A DNA stretch of 64,000 bases from Gammaproteobacteria bacterium (GCA_016194635.1 JACQBC010000030.1:248001-312000); one strand, 5' to 3'. Positions 49,230-58,081 are shown, counted from the first letter of the stretch. The notes: generated from the sequence alone by a model not told the origin. Made by a program: numbers and translations.

Positions 49230-50012
49230 CTATCCGGGGCGATGAAAGCTACGTTTCGCACGTTGAATAAACCCCCGTAGTTGATCGGTCAGGGGCTGTT
49301 GGAGTTGCGCCAAGGCTGTCAAACTACTGTCAAGATCTTTCTCACGCATAAATAATAGGTGATAGGCGTCTTTAAGCAGGCGTAGCTCCTGCGTGCTGAA
49401 CCCGGCACGTTTTAAACCCACCAGGTTGAGCCCACGTACCTGCGCGGGATTGCCATCGGTGATCATATAGGGCAGGCAATCCTGGGTGATCTTGGCGTTA
49501 CCTCCCAGCATGGCGTAACTGCCGATATGACAGAACTGATGCACCATCACCCCACCGGAAATAAACACCTTGTCCGCTACACTCACATGACCGGCCAACC
49601 CCGCCGACACCACCAGGGTATTGTTATTGCCTAGCTGACAATCATGACCAATATGCGCAGTAGCCATCAAGAAATTACCATGGCCCAACACCGTCGCCTG
49701 CCCGGGTTTGCTGGCACGATTAATACTGACATATTCGCGTAACACATTGTTGTCGCCGATTTGCACGTAGGTGAGCAGATTCGGATCGGTGAATTTTAAA
49801 TCTTGCGGAATACCGCCAATCACGGCGTGTTCATACACCTGATTATTGTTGCCCATGCGGGTGCCACGTTTTAACACCGCGTGGGCGGCGATCTGGTTGG
49901 CGTTCCCCAATTCCACTTCGGCCTCAACAATGGCGTAAGGCCCGATACAATTATCCTGCCCCAGGCGGACACTGGCATCCACGATAGCAGTGGAATGGAT
50001 TTGATTACTCAC
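49230..50012 (-). CDS. lpxA: Acyl-ACP--UDP-N-acetylglucosamine O-acyltransferase LpxA
   Basis: About 260 residues, a left-handed beta helix of hexapeptide repeats plus a C-terminal helical part (GLKRAGFSTQELRLLKDAYH). The catalytic His is in TAHIGHDCQLGN. LpxA adds the first acyl chain in lipid A synthesis. The GTG start at 50012 has GGAG five bases upstream; a longer frame begins nine codons earlier. It lies outside the usual lpxD-fabZ-lpxA-lpxB cluster and upstream of fabA-fabB on the same strand, so it may be a second copy. Confidence 0.9.
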   Translation of the reverse strand: MSNQIHSTAIVDASVRLGQDNCIGPYAIVEAEVELGNANQIAAHAVLKRGTRMGNNNQVYEHAVIGGIPQDLKFTDPNLLTYVQIGDNNVLREYVSINRASKPGQATVLGHGNFLMATAHIGHDCQLGNNNTLVVSAGLAGHVSVADKVFISGGVMVHQFCHIGSYAMLGGNAKITQDCLPYMITDGNPAQVRGLNLVGLKRAGFSTQELRLLKDAYHLLFMREKDLDSSLTALAQLQQPLTDQLRGFIQRAKRSFHRPG

Positions 50013-50105
50013 GGATTCTCCAAGGATTACCCTCACCAATGCGCTATTTTATAGGTAACAGCGATCGCTTAGCATCTATTGTGTTGCCCTGTTGTTGTAA
50101 ATTTT

Positions 50106-51581
50106 ATGAATTTGGCGCTGGAACAATTGAATCTCGACAATAGTTATGCCCGCCTAGGCGAACCCTTCGGGTCACGACTGTCCCCAACCCCCTTTGCGGC
50201 CCCAACCCGTTTGGTGAGCTTTAATCCCGCCGTCGCCCAGCTGTTGGATTTAGATCCCTCCCAGGCACAACGGCCGGAGATGATCCGTTATCTCAGTGGC
50301 CAAAGCCCCTGGCCCGGCAGCGATCCCGTGGCCATGTGTTATTCCGGCCACCAATTTGGCCATTATGTGCCGCAATTAGGCGATGGCCGAGCGATTTTAC
50401 TGACCGAGGTGCGCAATCAGCGCGGCGAAAAATGGGATCTGCAGCTCAAAGGCAGCGGACTCACCCCCTATTCCCGCCAGGGCGACGGCCGCGCGGTGCT
50501 ACGCTCCACCATCCGCGAATACCTCTGTTCCGAAGCCATGCACGGTCTGGGCATCCCTACAACACGCGCCCTATGCATCCTTGCTTCGGATGAAGAGGTG
50601 TACCGCGAATCTATTGAGTCCGGGGCAATGTTACTGCGGGTCGCTCCCTCGCATATACGTTTTGGCTCCTTTGAAATTCATTATTACCGCGAACAGCACG
50701 ACGCGTTGCGGACACTCGCGGACTATGTCATCACCCAGCATTACCCACAATTCGCCGACCACCCGCAACAATACCACGCCCTGCTGCGCGAGGTGGTGGT
50801 GCGCACCGCTCGATTGATAGCCCAGTGGCAAGCCGTGGGTTTTGCCCATGGGGTAATGAATACCGATAACATGTCGATTCTCGGCCTCACCCTGGACTAC
50901 GGCCCGTTTGGGTTTATGCAAAGCTTCGAGCCCGGTTATATTTGCAATCATTCGGATCACACCGGCCGTTACGCCTTCGATCAACAACCCAGTATCGGCT
51001 TATGGAATTTGAGCTGCCTAGCGCAAGCCTTAACCCCGTTAGTCAGCGTCGACGAGGCCAAGCAATGTTTGGCGGACTATGAACCGGTTTTTGTATCGCA
51101 TTATTATGAATTAATGCGGCGTAAACTCGGTTTTAATACGCTGGATGAATCCGCTGTCACATTAATAAATGATTTTTTGGCCTTATTGCAACAAGATGCC
51201 TGCGATTACACCCTAACCTTCCGGGCCATGAGTCAGTTCAATAGTAGCGCGCAGGCTGACAATACTAGCTTGCGCGACAGGTTTATCAGTCGATTAGAGT
51301 TTGATCGCTGGGCTGAAAGATACAGTGCGCGTTTGCGGCAGGAAAACAGCAACGACGCGGACCGCGCACTGGCGATGAACGCGGTGAATCCAAAATATAT
51401 ATTGCGCAATCATTTAGCGCAAATTGCTATTGATAAAGCGTCTAAACACAAGGACTATAACGAGATCGATCGGTTGTTAACCTTATTGCAACGTCCGTTT
51501 GATGACCAACCCGAATTTGATAACTATGCCGCTGAACCACCGGATTGGGCCCAACATATTGAAGTTAGCTGCTCGTCTTAG
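50106..51581 (+). CDS. selO: Protein adenylyltransferase SelO (YdiU family)
   Basis: A 491-residue pseudokinase-fold AMPylator. SelO transfers AMP to Ser/Thr/Tyr of redox proteins. Signature segments: MCYSGHQFGHYVPQLGDGRA, LKGSGLTPYSRQGDGRAVLR, and the catalytic FAHGVMNTDNMSILG. The protein ends in the conserved EVSCSS tail with its terminal Cys. The start MNLALEQLNLDNSYARLG matches the family; no strong ribosome binding site is seen. Confidence 0.94.
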   Translation: MNLALEQLNLDNSYARLGEPFGSRLSPTPFAAPTRLVSFNPAVAQLLDLDPSQAQRPEMIRYLSGQSPWPGSDPVAMCYSGHQFGHYVPQLGDGRAILLTEVRNQRGEKWDLQLKGSGLTPYSRQGDGRAVLRSTIREYLCSEAMHGLGIPTTRALCILASDEEVYRESIESGAMLLRVAPSHIRFGSFEIHYYREQHDALRTLADYVITQHYPQFADHPQQYHALLREVVVRTARLIAQWQAVGFAHGVMNTDNMSILGLTLDYGPFGFMQSFEPGYICNHSDHTGRYAFDQQPSIGLWNLSCLAQALTPLVSVDEAKQCLADYEPVFVSHYYELMRRKLGFNTLDESAVTLINDFLALLQQDACDYTLTFRAMSQFNSSAQADNTSLRDRFISRLEFDRWAERYSARLRQENSNDADRALAMNAVNPKYILRNHLAQIAIDKASKHKDYNEIDRLLTLLQRPFDDQPEFDNYAAEPPDWAQHIEVSCSS

Positions 51582-51646
51582 CCCGCACCGCTTGATTGAG
51601 CTAAACAAATCGGAGATTGCTGTTCTTCTTGAGGCTTGAGTTGGCG

Positions 51647-51764
51647 GCATTGAATCATGTCCAAGCCCGATGTTGTGACACGCCGTCAATACCTCCCTGT
51701 AGACCCGTCGGCGGCATCCCTGCCGCCGACGGTCACAACATCGGGCTTGGACACAATTCAATGC
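51647..51764. repeat. Palindromic intergenic element C
   Basis: Arms 51647-51679 and 51732-51764 are 33-bp inverted repeats with a single 2-base mismatch. The core (51680-51731, plus orientation) reads ACCTCCCTGTAGACC then an inner hairpin GGCGGCA-tccc-TGCCGCC, closely matching element A. The arms are unrelated to those of A, B and D. Confidence 0.88.
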
Positions 51765-51997
51765 GTTAATTTTGCCAGCAACGGTCAATACCGGTTTCAG
51801 CACCATTCAGTTAAACTAATACTGTGTAGTTTGGTTCACGGAATTATTTAGTTCATCGTTATTCGATAATTGAATCGACGCTATAAATGGCGATAATTAA
51901 ATACCAATTAGATCTTAAGCGTGATTGGTTTTTCGATAAGTAAAAACGCTTTTAACCAAGAATCACTGTTTTTATTACCCTTATCGCCCAAACACCC

Positions 51998-52111
51998 GCG
52001 GGTCGTTGCCGGTTACGCTTTGGTGTGACCGTGGCCGCAGGGATGCGGCCGTCGGGCGTACAGGGATGTATTTACAGCGAGTCACACAAAGTGAGACCGG
52101 CAACGACCCGC
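51998..52111. repeat. Palindromic intergenic element D
   Basis: Arms 51998-52029 and 52081-52111 share GCGGGTCGTTGCCGGT at the outside and GTGTGAC at the inside, with mismatches between, so this is the most decayed copy. The core (52030-52080, minus orientation) has TACAGGGATGTATTTAC and a GGCCGCA-ggga-TGCGGCC hairpin. It ends 26 bases before the stop of amrS. Confidence 0.85.
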
Positions 52112-52137
52112 ATTACCCTGAAGTGCCCCGATGCGCT

Positions 52138-53202
52138 TCACTTTTCATACTTCTTCAGCAACACACCTTCCTCACCACAACACGCCGCCGCACATTTCTT
52201 CACTTGGTGTAACTCCGAAGGATCCGCGTTGAGGTACAGACTTACCGGAAGGTTATCCTTAGCGCAATCACACCCTTTATCATCGTAGACATACACGTTT
52301 CGCAGACCAATCTGTTTAGCGGATTCATAGGCGCGCCACATGATCTCGCTAGGGGTGATTGGCAAATGGCTCAGTTGGTACGCTGGGAAAAATTTAGTGA
52401 TGTGCCAAGGGCTGTCCGCCCCCAGGTGATCGTAAATCCACTGCGCGATGTTGCGCAGCATGTCGACATCATCGTTCTTGGTGGGGATCACATTGGTGCG
52501 GGTTTCGACGTGAATACCCAGGCGTTGCGCGGCCTCAATGGAATCGAGCACCATCTGCACCTTGGCGGGACGGCAAATATCCAAATAGAAATCGTCGCTT
52601 AGGCTTTTGATGTCGGAACATACCACATCGATAGCCCCTTGCAACAACCGCAGTGCCTCAGTAGTAACAAAACTGTTGGACACATACACCGTGTACAAAC
52701 CCGCTTGTTTGGCCTCACGGCACACGTCTAATACGTATTCCAACCACACCGCCGGTTCGGAATAGGTAAAGGCTATACCTTGCACGCCATGGCGTTGCGC
52801 GGTGGCCACGAGTTCGGTCGGTGACACGTAGGCGTCGGTGGACTCACCGTGCGCCAAGGCGTCGAGGGCCGTTACGCCCCAAGAGATTTCTAAATTGTGG
52901 CAGCCTTTACAACGGAAATTACAACCGTAACTGCCCAAGGACATCACCTTGGTTCCTGGACGGAAATGTTTTACCGGTTTTTCTTCGATTGGGTTAATGT
53001 CCATGGCGGAAATAATCCCATACGACAGGTTATATAACGTGCCATAACGATTAACATGGGCCTGACAAAACCCGCGTTGCCCGTGTTTGAGTTTGCAGCG
53101 CCATAGGCATAAATGACAACGGGTGGTGCCGTCAGCCAGTTTTTCTTGCAGCCGGGTTTCTTGAAGTTGATAACGGGCGGTTTGTTTAGCGATTTCGCTC
53201 AT
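52138..53202 (-). CDS. amrS: AmmeMemoRadiSam system radical SAM enzyme AmrS
   Basis: About 354 residues. The radical-SAM cluster motif CxxxCxxC is in SYGCNFRCKGCHNLE, and an N-terminal CHLCLWRCKLKHG is typical of this PflA-like family, as are extra C-terminal cysteines (KKCAAACCGEEG). The family usually occurs with MEMO1 and AMMECR1 proteins, which are not seen here. The ATG overlaps the stop of the ATP-grasp gene by 4 bases (ATGA), so the two are coupled. Confidence 0.9.
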   Translation of the reverse strand: MSEIAKQTARYQLQETRLQEKLADGTTRCHLCLWRCKLKHGQRGFCQAHVNRYGTLYNLSYGIISAMDINPIEEKPVKHFRPGTKVMSLGSYGCNFRCKGCHNLEISWGVTALDALAHGESTDAYVSPTELVATAQRHGVQGIAFTYSEPAVWLEYVLDVCREAKQAGLYTVYVSNSFVTTEALRLLQGAIDVVCSDIKSLSDDFYLDICRPAKVQMVLDSIEAAQRLGIHVETRTNVIPTKNDDVDMLRNIAQWIYDHLGADSPWHITKFFPAYQLSHLPITPSEIMWRAYESAKQIGLRNVYVYDDKGCDCAKDNLPVSLYLNADPSELHQVKKCAAACCGEEGVLLKKYEK

Positions 53203-54497
53203 GTAATTACCTTCGGTTCTAATTTCCACACGGGCGCGATGACAAACCGTAAGCAGGCATGGGCGTCGCGTAACGCTTGTTCGGCTTGGGCGGGGGTGGG
53301 CGCCCGCGCAAAAATAAAGCCTAAATAACTCGCCCCTTCGGGTAAGGGTACTAACTCGTGGCCCTCACGGATTTGGATGTCAATGTCTTCAATATACGGC
53401 ACCCGTTGCGCGGCGAGAATACCTTCGATGCGTTTGAGCATGCCGGCTTGGGGTATGGGGATCATTAACACCCCGGCCGCGCCGGTCTCAGATTGCACGC
53501 TAAGGGTTTTACCCATGGCGTGAGAGATAACTAACTCTTCCAAACTATACCCTGTACCAAAGCGCAGTAACTTACCGCACAGACCGCCGATGGTACGCGC
53601 TGCGACTTCTAACACAAACACTCCGCCGTGATGGATTCTACACTCGGCGTGGATCGGCCCTTCGCTCAACCCGTAAGCGCCGCAAGCCTGCGTTACCACT
53701 GAAATCAATGCGTGTTGCACCTCTTCGGGCAGTCGGCTGGGTGTAATATAATAGGTTTCCTCAAAGTAAGGACCATCAAGCGGATCAGGTTTATCAAATA
53801 CCGCTAAAACCGTTAACTCCCCTTGCCGCAACATACCTTCCAGCGTCACCTCTTGGCCGGGGACAAACTGTTCGATCACTAAACGTTGCCGGGCACTAGG
53901 TTCCAGCTCCGGCACGGTGTGTAATAAACGGCTGATCCGTTCCATAGCGGCGGTTAGTTGCGGCAGATCATTCGCCCGAATCACACCGCGACTGGCCGAT
54001 AAGGCAACCGGTTTCACCACCACAGGATAGAGCACGCTTGCAACTTGAGGCAACAGGGGTTGATCGAGTTCGATGATCCAATGTTGCGGTTTAGGCACGT
54101 TCGAGTGCGCCAAGGCCTCGCGCGCTAAATCCTTACGCCGTGCGGTTAACACCGCACTGGGGCGATTGTGCGGTAACCCTAACTGGGAGGCGATCCGCGC
54201 CGCGATCTCGGTTGTGCCATCGTCGGTCCCGATAACGGCGGCAAACGGGGCCCGTGCGGACTCCTCTAAGATGATCTGCAAGGCCGCAGGCAGATCATTA
54301 AAATCCACGTGCAGACCTTCAGCGTAAATAGAAATGATGGAATGTTTACCTTCGGAGGCAATCACGGCGCGTGCTCCTAAGCGCTGGGCAGCGTGTTGAT
54401 AGGCGAAGGTGCGATAACTGCCGTGCGGTGCGATGATCAGCACCCGCGGCGGGAGTGCCGGGACACCCTCCACGGCCGCCGCGGTTGAGACTCTCAT
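53199..54497 (-). CDS. ATP-grasp domain protein
   Basis: About 432 residues with a preATP-grasp Rossmann region (RVLIIAPHGSYRTFAYQHAA) and an ATP-grasp domain (VVVKPVALSASRGVIRAND; QRLVIEQFVPGQEVTLEGML; VFVLEVAARTIGG). Such enzymes ligate a carboxylate to an amine; the substrate is unknown. The gene is coupled to amrS, which suggests a shared pathway. The start MRVSTAAAVEG is chosen because the longer frame would be translated from the antisense of the Gly codon run in the neighbouring Fe-S gene. Confidence 0.88.
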   Translation of the reverse strand: MRVSTAAAVEGVPALPPRVLIIAPHGSYRTFAYQHAAQRLGARAVIASEGKHSIISIYAEGLHVDFNDLPAALQIILEESARAPFAAVIGTDDGTTEIAARIASQLGLPHNRPSAVLTARRKDLAREALAHSNVPKPQHWIIELDQPLLPQVASVLYPVVVKPVALSASRGVIRANDLPQLTAAMERISRLLHTVPELEPSARQRLVIEQFVPGQEVTLEGMLRQGELTVLAVFDKPDPLDGPYFEETYYITPSRLPEEVQHALISVVTQACGAYGLSEGPIHAECRIHHGGVFVLEVAARTIGGLCGKLLRFGTGYSLEELVISHAMGKTLSVQSETGAAGVLMIPIPQAGMLKRIEGILAAQRVPYIEDIDIQIREGHELVPLPEGASYLGFIFARAPTPAQAEQALRDAHACLRFVIAPVWKLEPKVIT

Positions 54498-54517
54498 GCT
54501 GTGTTTAGCGTCGGGTT

Positions 54518-54904
54518 TTAACCACAACCGCCGCCACCACCACCACCACAACCACCGCAGGTACCCGTGCCGCCAACGGTCTTAAAGACATTGTTGAACA
54601 CAAAACTCTTGTTCCAGCCGTTTTCAACGAAGTCAATGTCACAGCCCTGCAGGAAATTCAGCGCCACGGCATCAACCATGATCTTATATCCATCGCCTTC
54701 AAGGGTTTTGTCGTAGGGACCGACATTTTCGGCATAGGTCATACCATAGGTCATGCCCCCGCAACCTCCGCCGCTGACATAGATCCGAATCCCCTCCACA
54801 TTTTCTTCAATACTGCCGAGCAATGCCTTGAGTTGCTCCGCTGCGGCCGGGCTGACTTGCATTTCATGGGGCGCAATTTGACTGGAAAAACTTACCTGAC
54901 TCAT
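54518..54904 (-). CDS. A-type iron-sulfur cluster carrier (ErpA/IscA-like) with Gly/Cys tail
   Basis: A 128-residue HesB/IscA family protein. The first conserved Cys is in VSGGGCGGMTYGMTYAEN. The C-terminal pair, normally CGC followed by a short SSF tail, is here TCGGC followed by seven Gly and a further Cys. A-type proteins carry Fe-S clusters to apo-enzymes. The unusual C-G-G-C spacing and the triplet-repeat coding suggest slippage-driven change, though Cys number is kept. It lies 20 bases upstream of the ATP-grasp gene. Confidence 0.85.
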   Translation of the reverse strand: MSQVSFSSQIAPHEMQVSPAAAEQLKALLGSIEENVEGIRIYVSGGGCGGMTYGMTYAENVGPYDKTLEGDGYKIMVDAVALNFLQGCDIDFVENGWNKSFVFNNVFKTVGGTGTCGGCGGGGGGGCG

Positions 54905-55036
54905 GACAACTACCTCTCTCTTTGGTCATACTATACGGACAGTGGTTGGGCACCGATAATAGGCCCTCCAATTGCTATAGTAGCAAACCACCCAAGCGCT
55001 AACAGCTTCTATTCCGATATAGATAAAGGTTCACAT

Positions 55037-55321
55037 ATGAGTCGCATGGTTTTTTGCAAGGTTTTAAAACGTGAGGCGGAAGGTCTTGATACCCCGCCTT
55101 ATCCCGGTGAGCTGGGAACCCGGATCTTTGAGAATGTCTCCAAGGCTGGCTGGCAAGAGTGGTTAAAACGTCTCACCACGATTATTAATGAGAATCAGCT
55201 TAATACCGCCGACCCAAGCAATCTTGACGTGATCGAGCAACACCTCAAGGGCTTTATTTTTGGTGAAGGCAATTTAGGCCAACTTCCCCCCGGATTTAGC
55301 CCGGCCGGTAGTAAGAAGTAA
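55037..55321 (+). CDS. yggX: Fe(2+)-trafficking protein YggX
   Basis: About 94 residues, the family length, starting MSRMVFCKVLKREAEGLD and holding PPYPGELGTRIFENVSKAGW. YggX protects Fe-S proteins from oxidative damage. A longer frame upstream overlaps the divergent Fe-S carrier gene and is rejected. AAAGGT precedes the ATG. Confidence 0.95.
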   Translation: MSRMVFCKVLKREAEGLDTPPYPGELGTRIFENVSKAGWQEWLKRLTTIINENQLNTADPSNLDVIEQHLKGFIFGEGNLGQLPPGFSPAGSKK

Positions 55322-55332
55322 TCTAACCCTCG

Positions 55333-55884
55333 ATGAAATTCTGCAGTGAATGTGGTCAGCCGGTGATACTTCGCACCCCGGCGGGCGATAACCTCCCCCG
55401 TTATGTTTGTGAAGCCTGCCAAGTAGTCCACTACCAAAACCCCAAGATCGTGGCGGGGTGTATACCCATTCTCGGTAACCAGGTGTTGTTGTGTCGGCGC
55501 GCGATTGAACCGCGCCACGGCCTGTGGACCTTACCCGCCGGGTTTATGGAAAACGCCGAAACCCTAGAACAAGCCGCCAGCCGGGAAGCCAGCGAAGAAG
55601 CCAATGCCAAGGTAAGCCTGGATAGCCTCTATACCGTCATTAGCCTGCCCCAGGCCAATCAGGTCTATGTTATGTACCGGGCAACCTTATTGGACCCTCA
55701 GGTCGCGCCAGGTAGCGAGAGCCTGGAGGTAAGGATGTTCCGGGAAGATGAGATCCCCTGGCAACAACTGGCGTTTAAAACCATTGCCTATACCCTGGAT
55801 TTTTTCTTTAAAGATCGCCATAACGGGCACTACGGACTGCACACCCTGGCCTTGCTACGCGATTCTCCCGAGCCGTCACGGTAA
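55333..55884 (+). CDS. Nudix hydrolase with N-terminal zinc ribbon
   Basis: A 183-residue protein. An N-terminal zinc ribbon (CSECGQPV ... CEACQVVHY) is followed by a Nudix domain with the box GFMENAETLEQAASREASEE, which fits GX5EX7REUXEEXGU. Related proteins hydrolyse NADH, ADP-ribose or other nucleoside diphosphates. It follows yggX by 11 bases and its 3' end overlaps the convergent lipoprotein gene by 9 bp. Confidence 0.9.
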   Translation: MKFCSECGQPVILRTPAGDNLPRYVCEACQVVHYQNPKIVAGCIPILGNQVLLCRRAIEPRHGLWTLPAGFMENAETLEQAASREASEEANAKVSLDSLYTVISLPQANQVYVMYRATLLDPQVAPGSESLEVRMFREDEIPWQQLAFKTIAYTLDFFFKDRHNGHYGLHTLALLRDSPEPSR

Positions 55885-56346
55885 GGGTATTTCGGACCCC
55901 ACGTCTTGCCACTGGGCACGGCGGATCAACCAGCGACCGTTTAACTTCACCCACTGGGTTTTAACCGATAACCAACGCAGCCGGTCCGGCACGACCCCTT
56001 CCCCACCCGTTAATAGCAACTTGAAATCACCGCTGATCTGCTCGGCCGTGACGGTGATCTCAACCTCCGAAAGGGTAATAGTGATCACTGGATTTTGCCA
56101 AAAATAGGCGGTCATTAACCCCTGCATTTGGGATTTGGCCAGGTACTGATTGCCGGTAAAATCCTCGGTTAAAAACCCCAGCAGGGCCGCTGAATCCTTC
56201 TTTTTTGCCAGCTGTTGTATGGCCTCCAGGCGCTGACGAATTCGGTGGCTGTCATCCTCTAGCGCTGGACTGCAGCCGACTAAAACCAGGTAGCAGAGGC
56301 TTAGCCCTAGAATAATCCCTGTGAAACTGACTATTTTTGCTGGCAT
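55876..56346 (-). CDS. Lipoprotein with SnoaL/NTF2-like domain
   Basis: About 156 residues. The signal peptide ends in LVLVGC, a lipobox. The mature part has an alpha+beta pattern (RLEAIQQLAKKKDSAALLGF; KTQWVKLNGRWLIRRAQW) that fits an NTF2-like fold. Function unknown. A start seven codons upstream exists, but MPAKIVSFTG gives a cleaner signal peptide. Confidence 0.72.
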   Translation of the reverse strand: MPAKIVSFTGIILGLSLCYLVLVGCSPALEDDSHRIRQRLEAIQQLAKKKDSAALLGFLTEDFTGNQYLAKSQMQGLMTAYFWQNPVITITLSEVEITVTAEQISGDFKLLLTGGEGVVPDRLRWLSVKTQWVKLNGRWLIRRAQWQDVGSEIPLP

Positions 56347-56492
56347 ATGGCCTTTTTGATCCGACACGGAGTGTCAGTAAGTGCCCCGGCATGGCGATTT
56401 GTGACGTGTATCGCCCATCCACATGGCATTCCTACATAAACTTATCCCGAAGACAGATACTATAACCCAGTAACCCCAGAGGTAGATTTTCT

Positions 56493-58064
56493 ATGCCAGC
56501 CTTATTCGATAGTATTTCACTGCAAAACCAAAGTGAAAAACTCCAGGCCCTTAACGAACACCGCCCCAAACTTTACCGTGGGCTGGTGTTCACCGCACTC
56601 GCTGTGGGTTATCTGGGCATCGGCCTACTGCCGCTGACCACGCTGATTACATTTTTTAGTCTGGTTAACCAAATCAGCGCCGCCAAAACAGTCTCGGCCT
56701 GGCTGGCTTTGTTCATACCTCTAGGGATACTCGGTCTCAGTGGTTTTATGAGTTTCATCATGTTACGTCTGCATGTCAGTTCCCCCAGCGGCCTGGGGAT
56801 CAAACCGGATAAGGCTCCAAAATTATACGAGTTACTCGCCGAGTTACGTAGCACCATCAAGCACCCCAAGCTCCACCGTGTGGTTATCCATGATCAATAC
56901 AGTTTGGAATTTATTCCTGTACCCAGGTTCGGGTTGCCGCTGGTGACAACCAACGTGTTACACATCGGCCTACCGATGATGCAGACCCTCACCAGCGGGC
57001 AATTCAAGGGAATGTTGGCGCGTAAACTCGGCCAATATTCCATGCAGCACAACTGGTTATCCCACGCCGTCTACCGGTTCCGCCAATATGCCGGCCTGTA
57101 CCAGCAAGCGTATACCAAACAAAGCCAAAACCAATGGTTTTATCTGCCCTTCAAATGGTTCTTTAACGTCTATGTCCCCTGGTTAAATGCCATGACGGTA
57201 CATACCGCGCGGCTGGATGAATTAGAAGCGGATACCTACGCATTGCAGGTGATGAGTAACGATGAATTCGCCGATAGTCTAATCCGCTATCATGTGACGG
57301 AAAGTTTTCTGCGCGAGAAATTTTGGCCAAAAATTCACGAGCTGTTACAAAAGAACTCTCAGCAATCCCAACTTAGCCCGCATACCAGCATGTTCAAGGT
57401 GGTGAATAAAGGATTGACCGATACCGAGGTCGCCCGATCCTTGGAACAACTTATTAAACAAGACCCCGACTGGGACAGTGTCGTACCAGGTTTACACGCA
57501 CGTCTGGATCATATCGGCTATCGTAATCTTAGCCTGCCACCCCCGGTACTCGAATCCGCCGCGCAGAAACTCTTGGGCGCATCCTTAAGCGTTATCACTA
57601 AATTAATGGATAACCAGTGGTTATCCAAACAAGGCATTGTCGCGAAAAAACCCGCGGCTAAATCGTCGCGCAGTACGGAAGCCGAACCCGGCGATGACGA
57701 AAAAATTTATCAATCCCTGCTTGCCAAAGCCAACCAAGACAGCCTCAGTGACGATGATTTGTGGCGGCTGGGGGTCTTAACCGAAAAACTGCACGGTAAA
57801 ACGGCTGCCGTCGGCATCTATCAACAACTACTCAAGCGTAATAGCCACCATGCGAAGACCTGGATGGCGATTGGGCGAATTTTATTGAGTCAGCAGGATG
57901 ACACCGGGATAAAAGCCCTGGAACGGGCCATGGAACTCGATACCAGCGTCACCGCCCAAACCAGCTGGATGCTGGCCAAATACTACAAATCAAAAGGCAA
58001 CGATACTATGGCAAAACGCTATATCGAAAAAGCCGGACGGGCCTCTTCGACAGCGGCCGCATAA
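56493..58064 (+). CDS. M48-like membrane protein without the HExxH motif, with TPR
   Basis: A 523-residue protein with two N-terminal membrane segments (LVFTALAVGYLGIGLLPLTT; AWLALFIPLGILGLSGFMSF), an M48-peptidase-like core and C-terminal TPR repeats (~430-515). The core keeps the third-ligand region DELEADTYAL, but the zinc motif HExxH is replaced by RKLGQ in GMLARKLGQYSM, so no protease activity is expected. It may serve as a scaffold or quality-control adaptor. Confidence 0.8.
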   Translation: MPALFDSISLQNQSEKLQALNEHRPKLYRGLVFTALAVGYLGIGLLPLTTLITFFSLVNQISAAKTVSAWLALFIPLGILGLSGFMSFIMLRLHVSSPSGLGIKPDKAPKLYELLAELRSTIKHPKLHRVVIHDQYSLEFIPVPRFGLPLVTTNVLHIGLPMMQTLTSGQFKGMLARKLGQYSMQHNWLSHAVYRFRQYAGLYQQAYTKQSQNQWFYLPFKWFFNVYVPWLNAMTVHTARLDELEADTYALQVMSNDEFADSLIRYHVTESFLREKFWPKIHELLQKNSQQSQLSPHTSMFKVVNKGLTDTEVARSLEQLIKQDPDWDSVVPGLHARLDHIGYRNLSLPPPVLESAAQKLLGASLSVITKLMDNQWLSKQGIVAKKPAAKSSRSTEAEPGDDEKIYQSLLAKANQDSLSDDDLWRLGVLTEKLHGKTAAVGIYQQLLKRNSHHAKTWMAIGRILLSQQDDTGIKALERAMELDTSVTAQTSWMLAKYYKSKGNDTMAKRYIEKAGRASSTAAA

Positions 58065-58081
58065 ACTCTCTTTGAGGGTTT
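58063..58081 (+). terminator. Short intrinsic terminator between convergent genes
   Basis: AAACTCTC, loop TTT, GAGGGTTT (one G-U pair) followed by ATTTT on plus. The stem overlaps the last bases of the M48-like gene and touches the cfa stop. Stem stability is modest. Confidence 0.5.

Larger units (their letters stand above)
51582..52137. other. Long intergenic region with two palindromic elements
   Basis: A 556-base gap between the ends of selO (+) and amrS (-). It holds elements C and D of the palindromic family in opposite core orientation. The 233 bases between them are AT-rich; GTGATTGGTT (51921) and AACCAAGAATCAC (51955) form a further bulged hairpin. No gene is supported. Confidence 0.6.

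Noticed and set aside
51657-51851. A 64-residue plus-strand frame over palindromic element C
   Set aside because: Most of it reads through the inverted repeats and core; no coding signal.
54498-54551. Trp-rich N-terminal extension of the ATP-grasp protein
   Set aside because: It is the other-frame reading of the Gly-codon run at the end of the Fe-S carrier gene.
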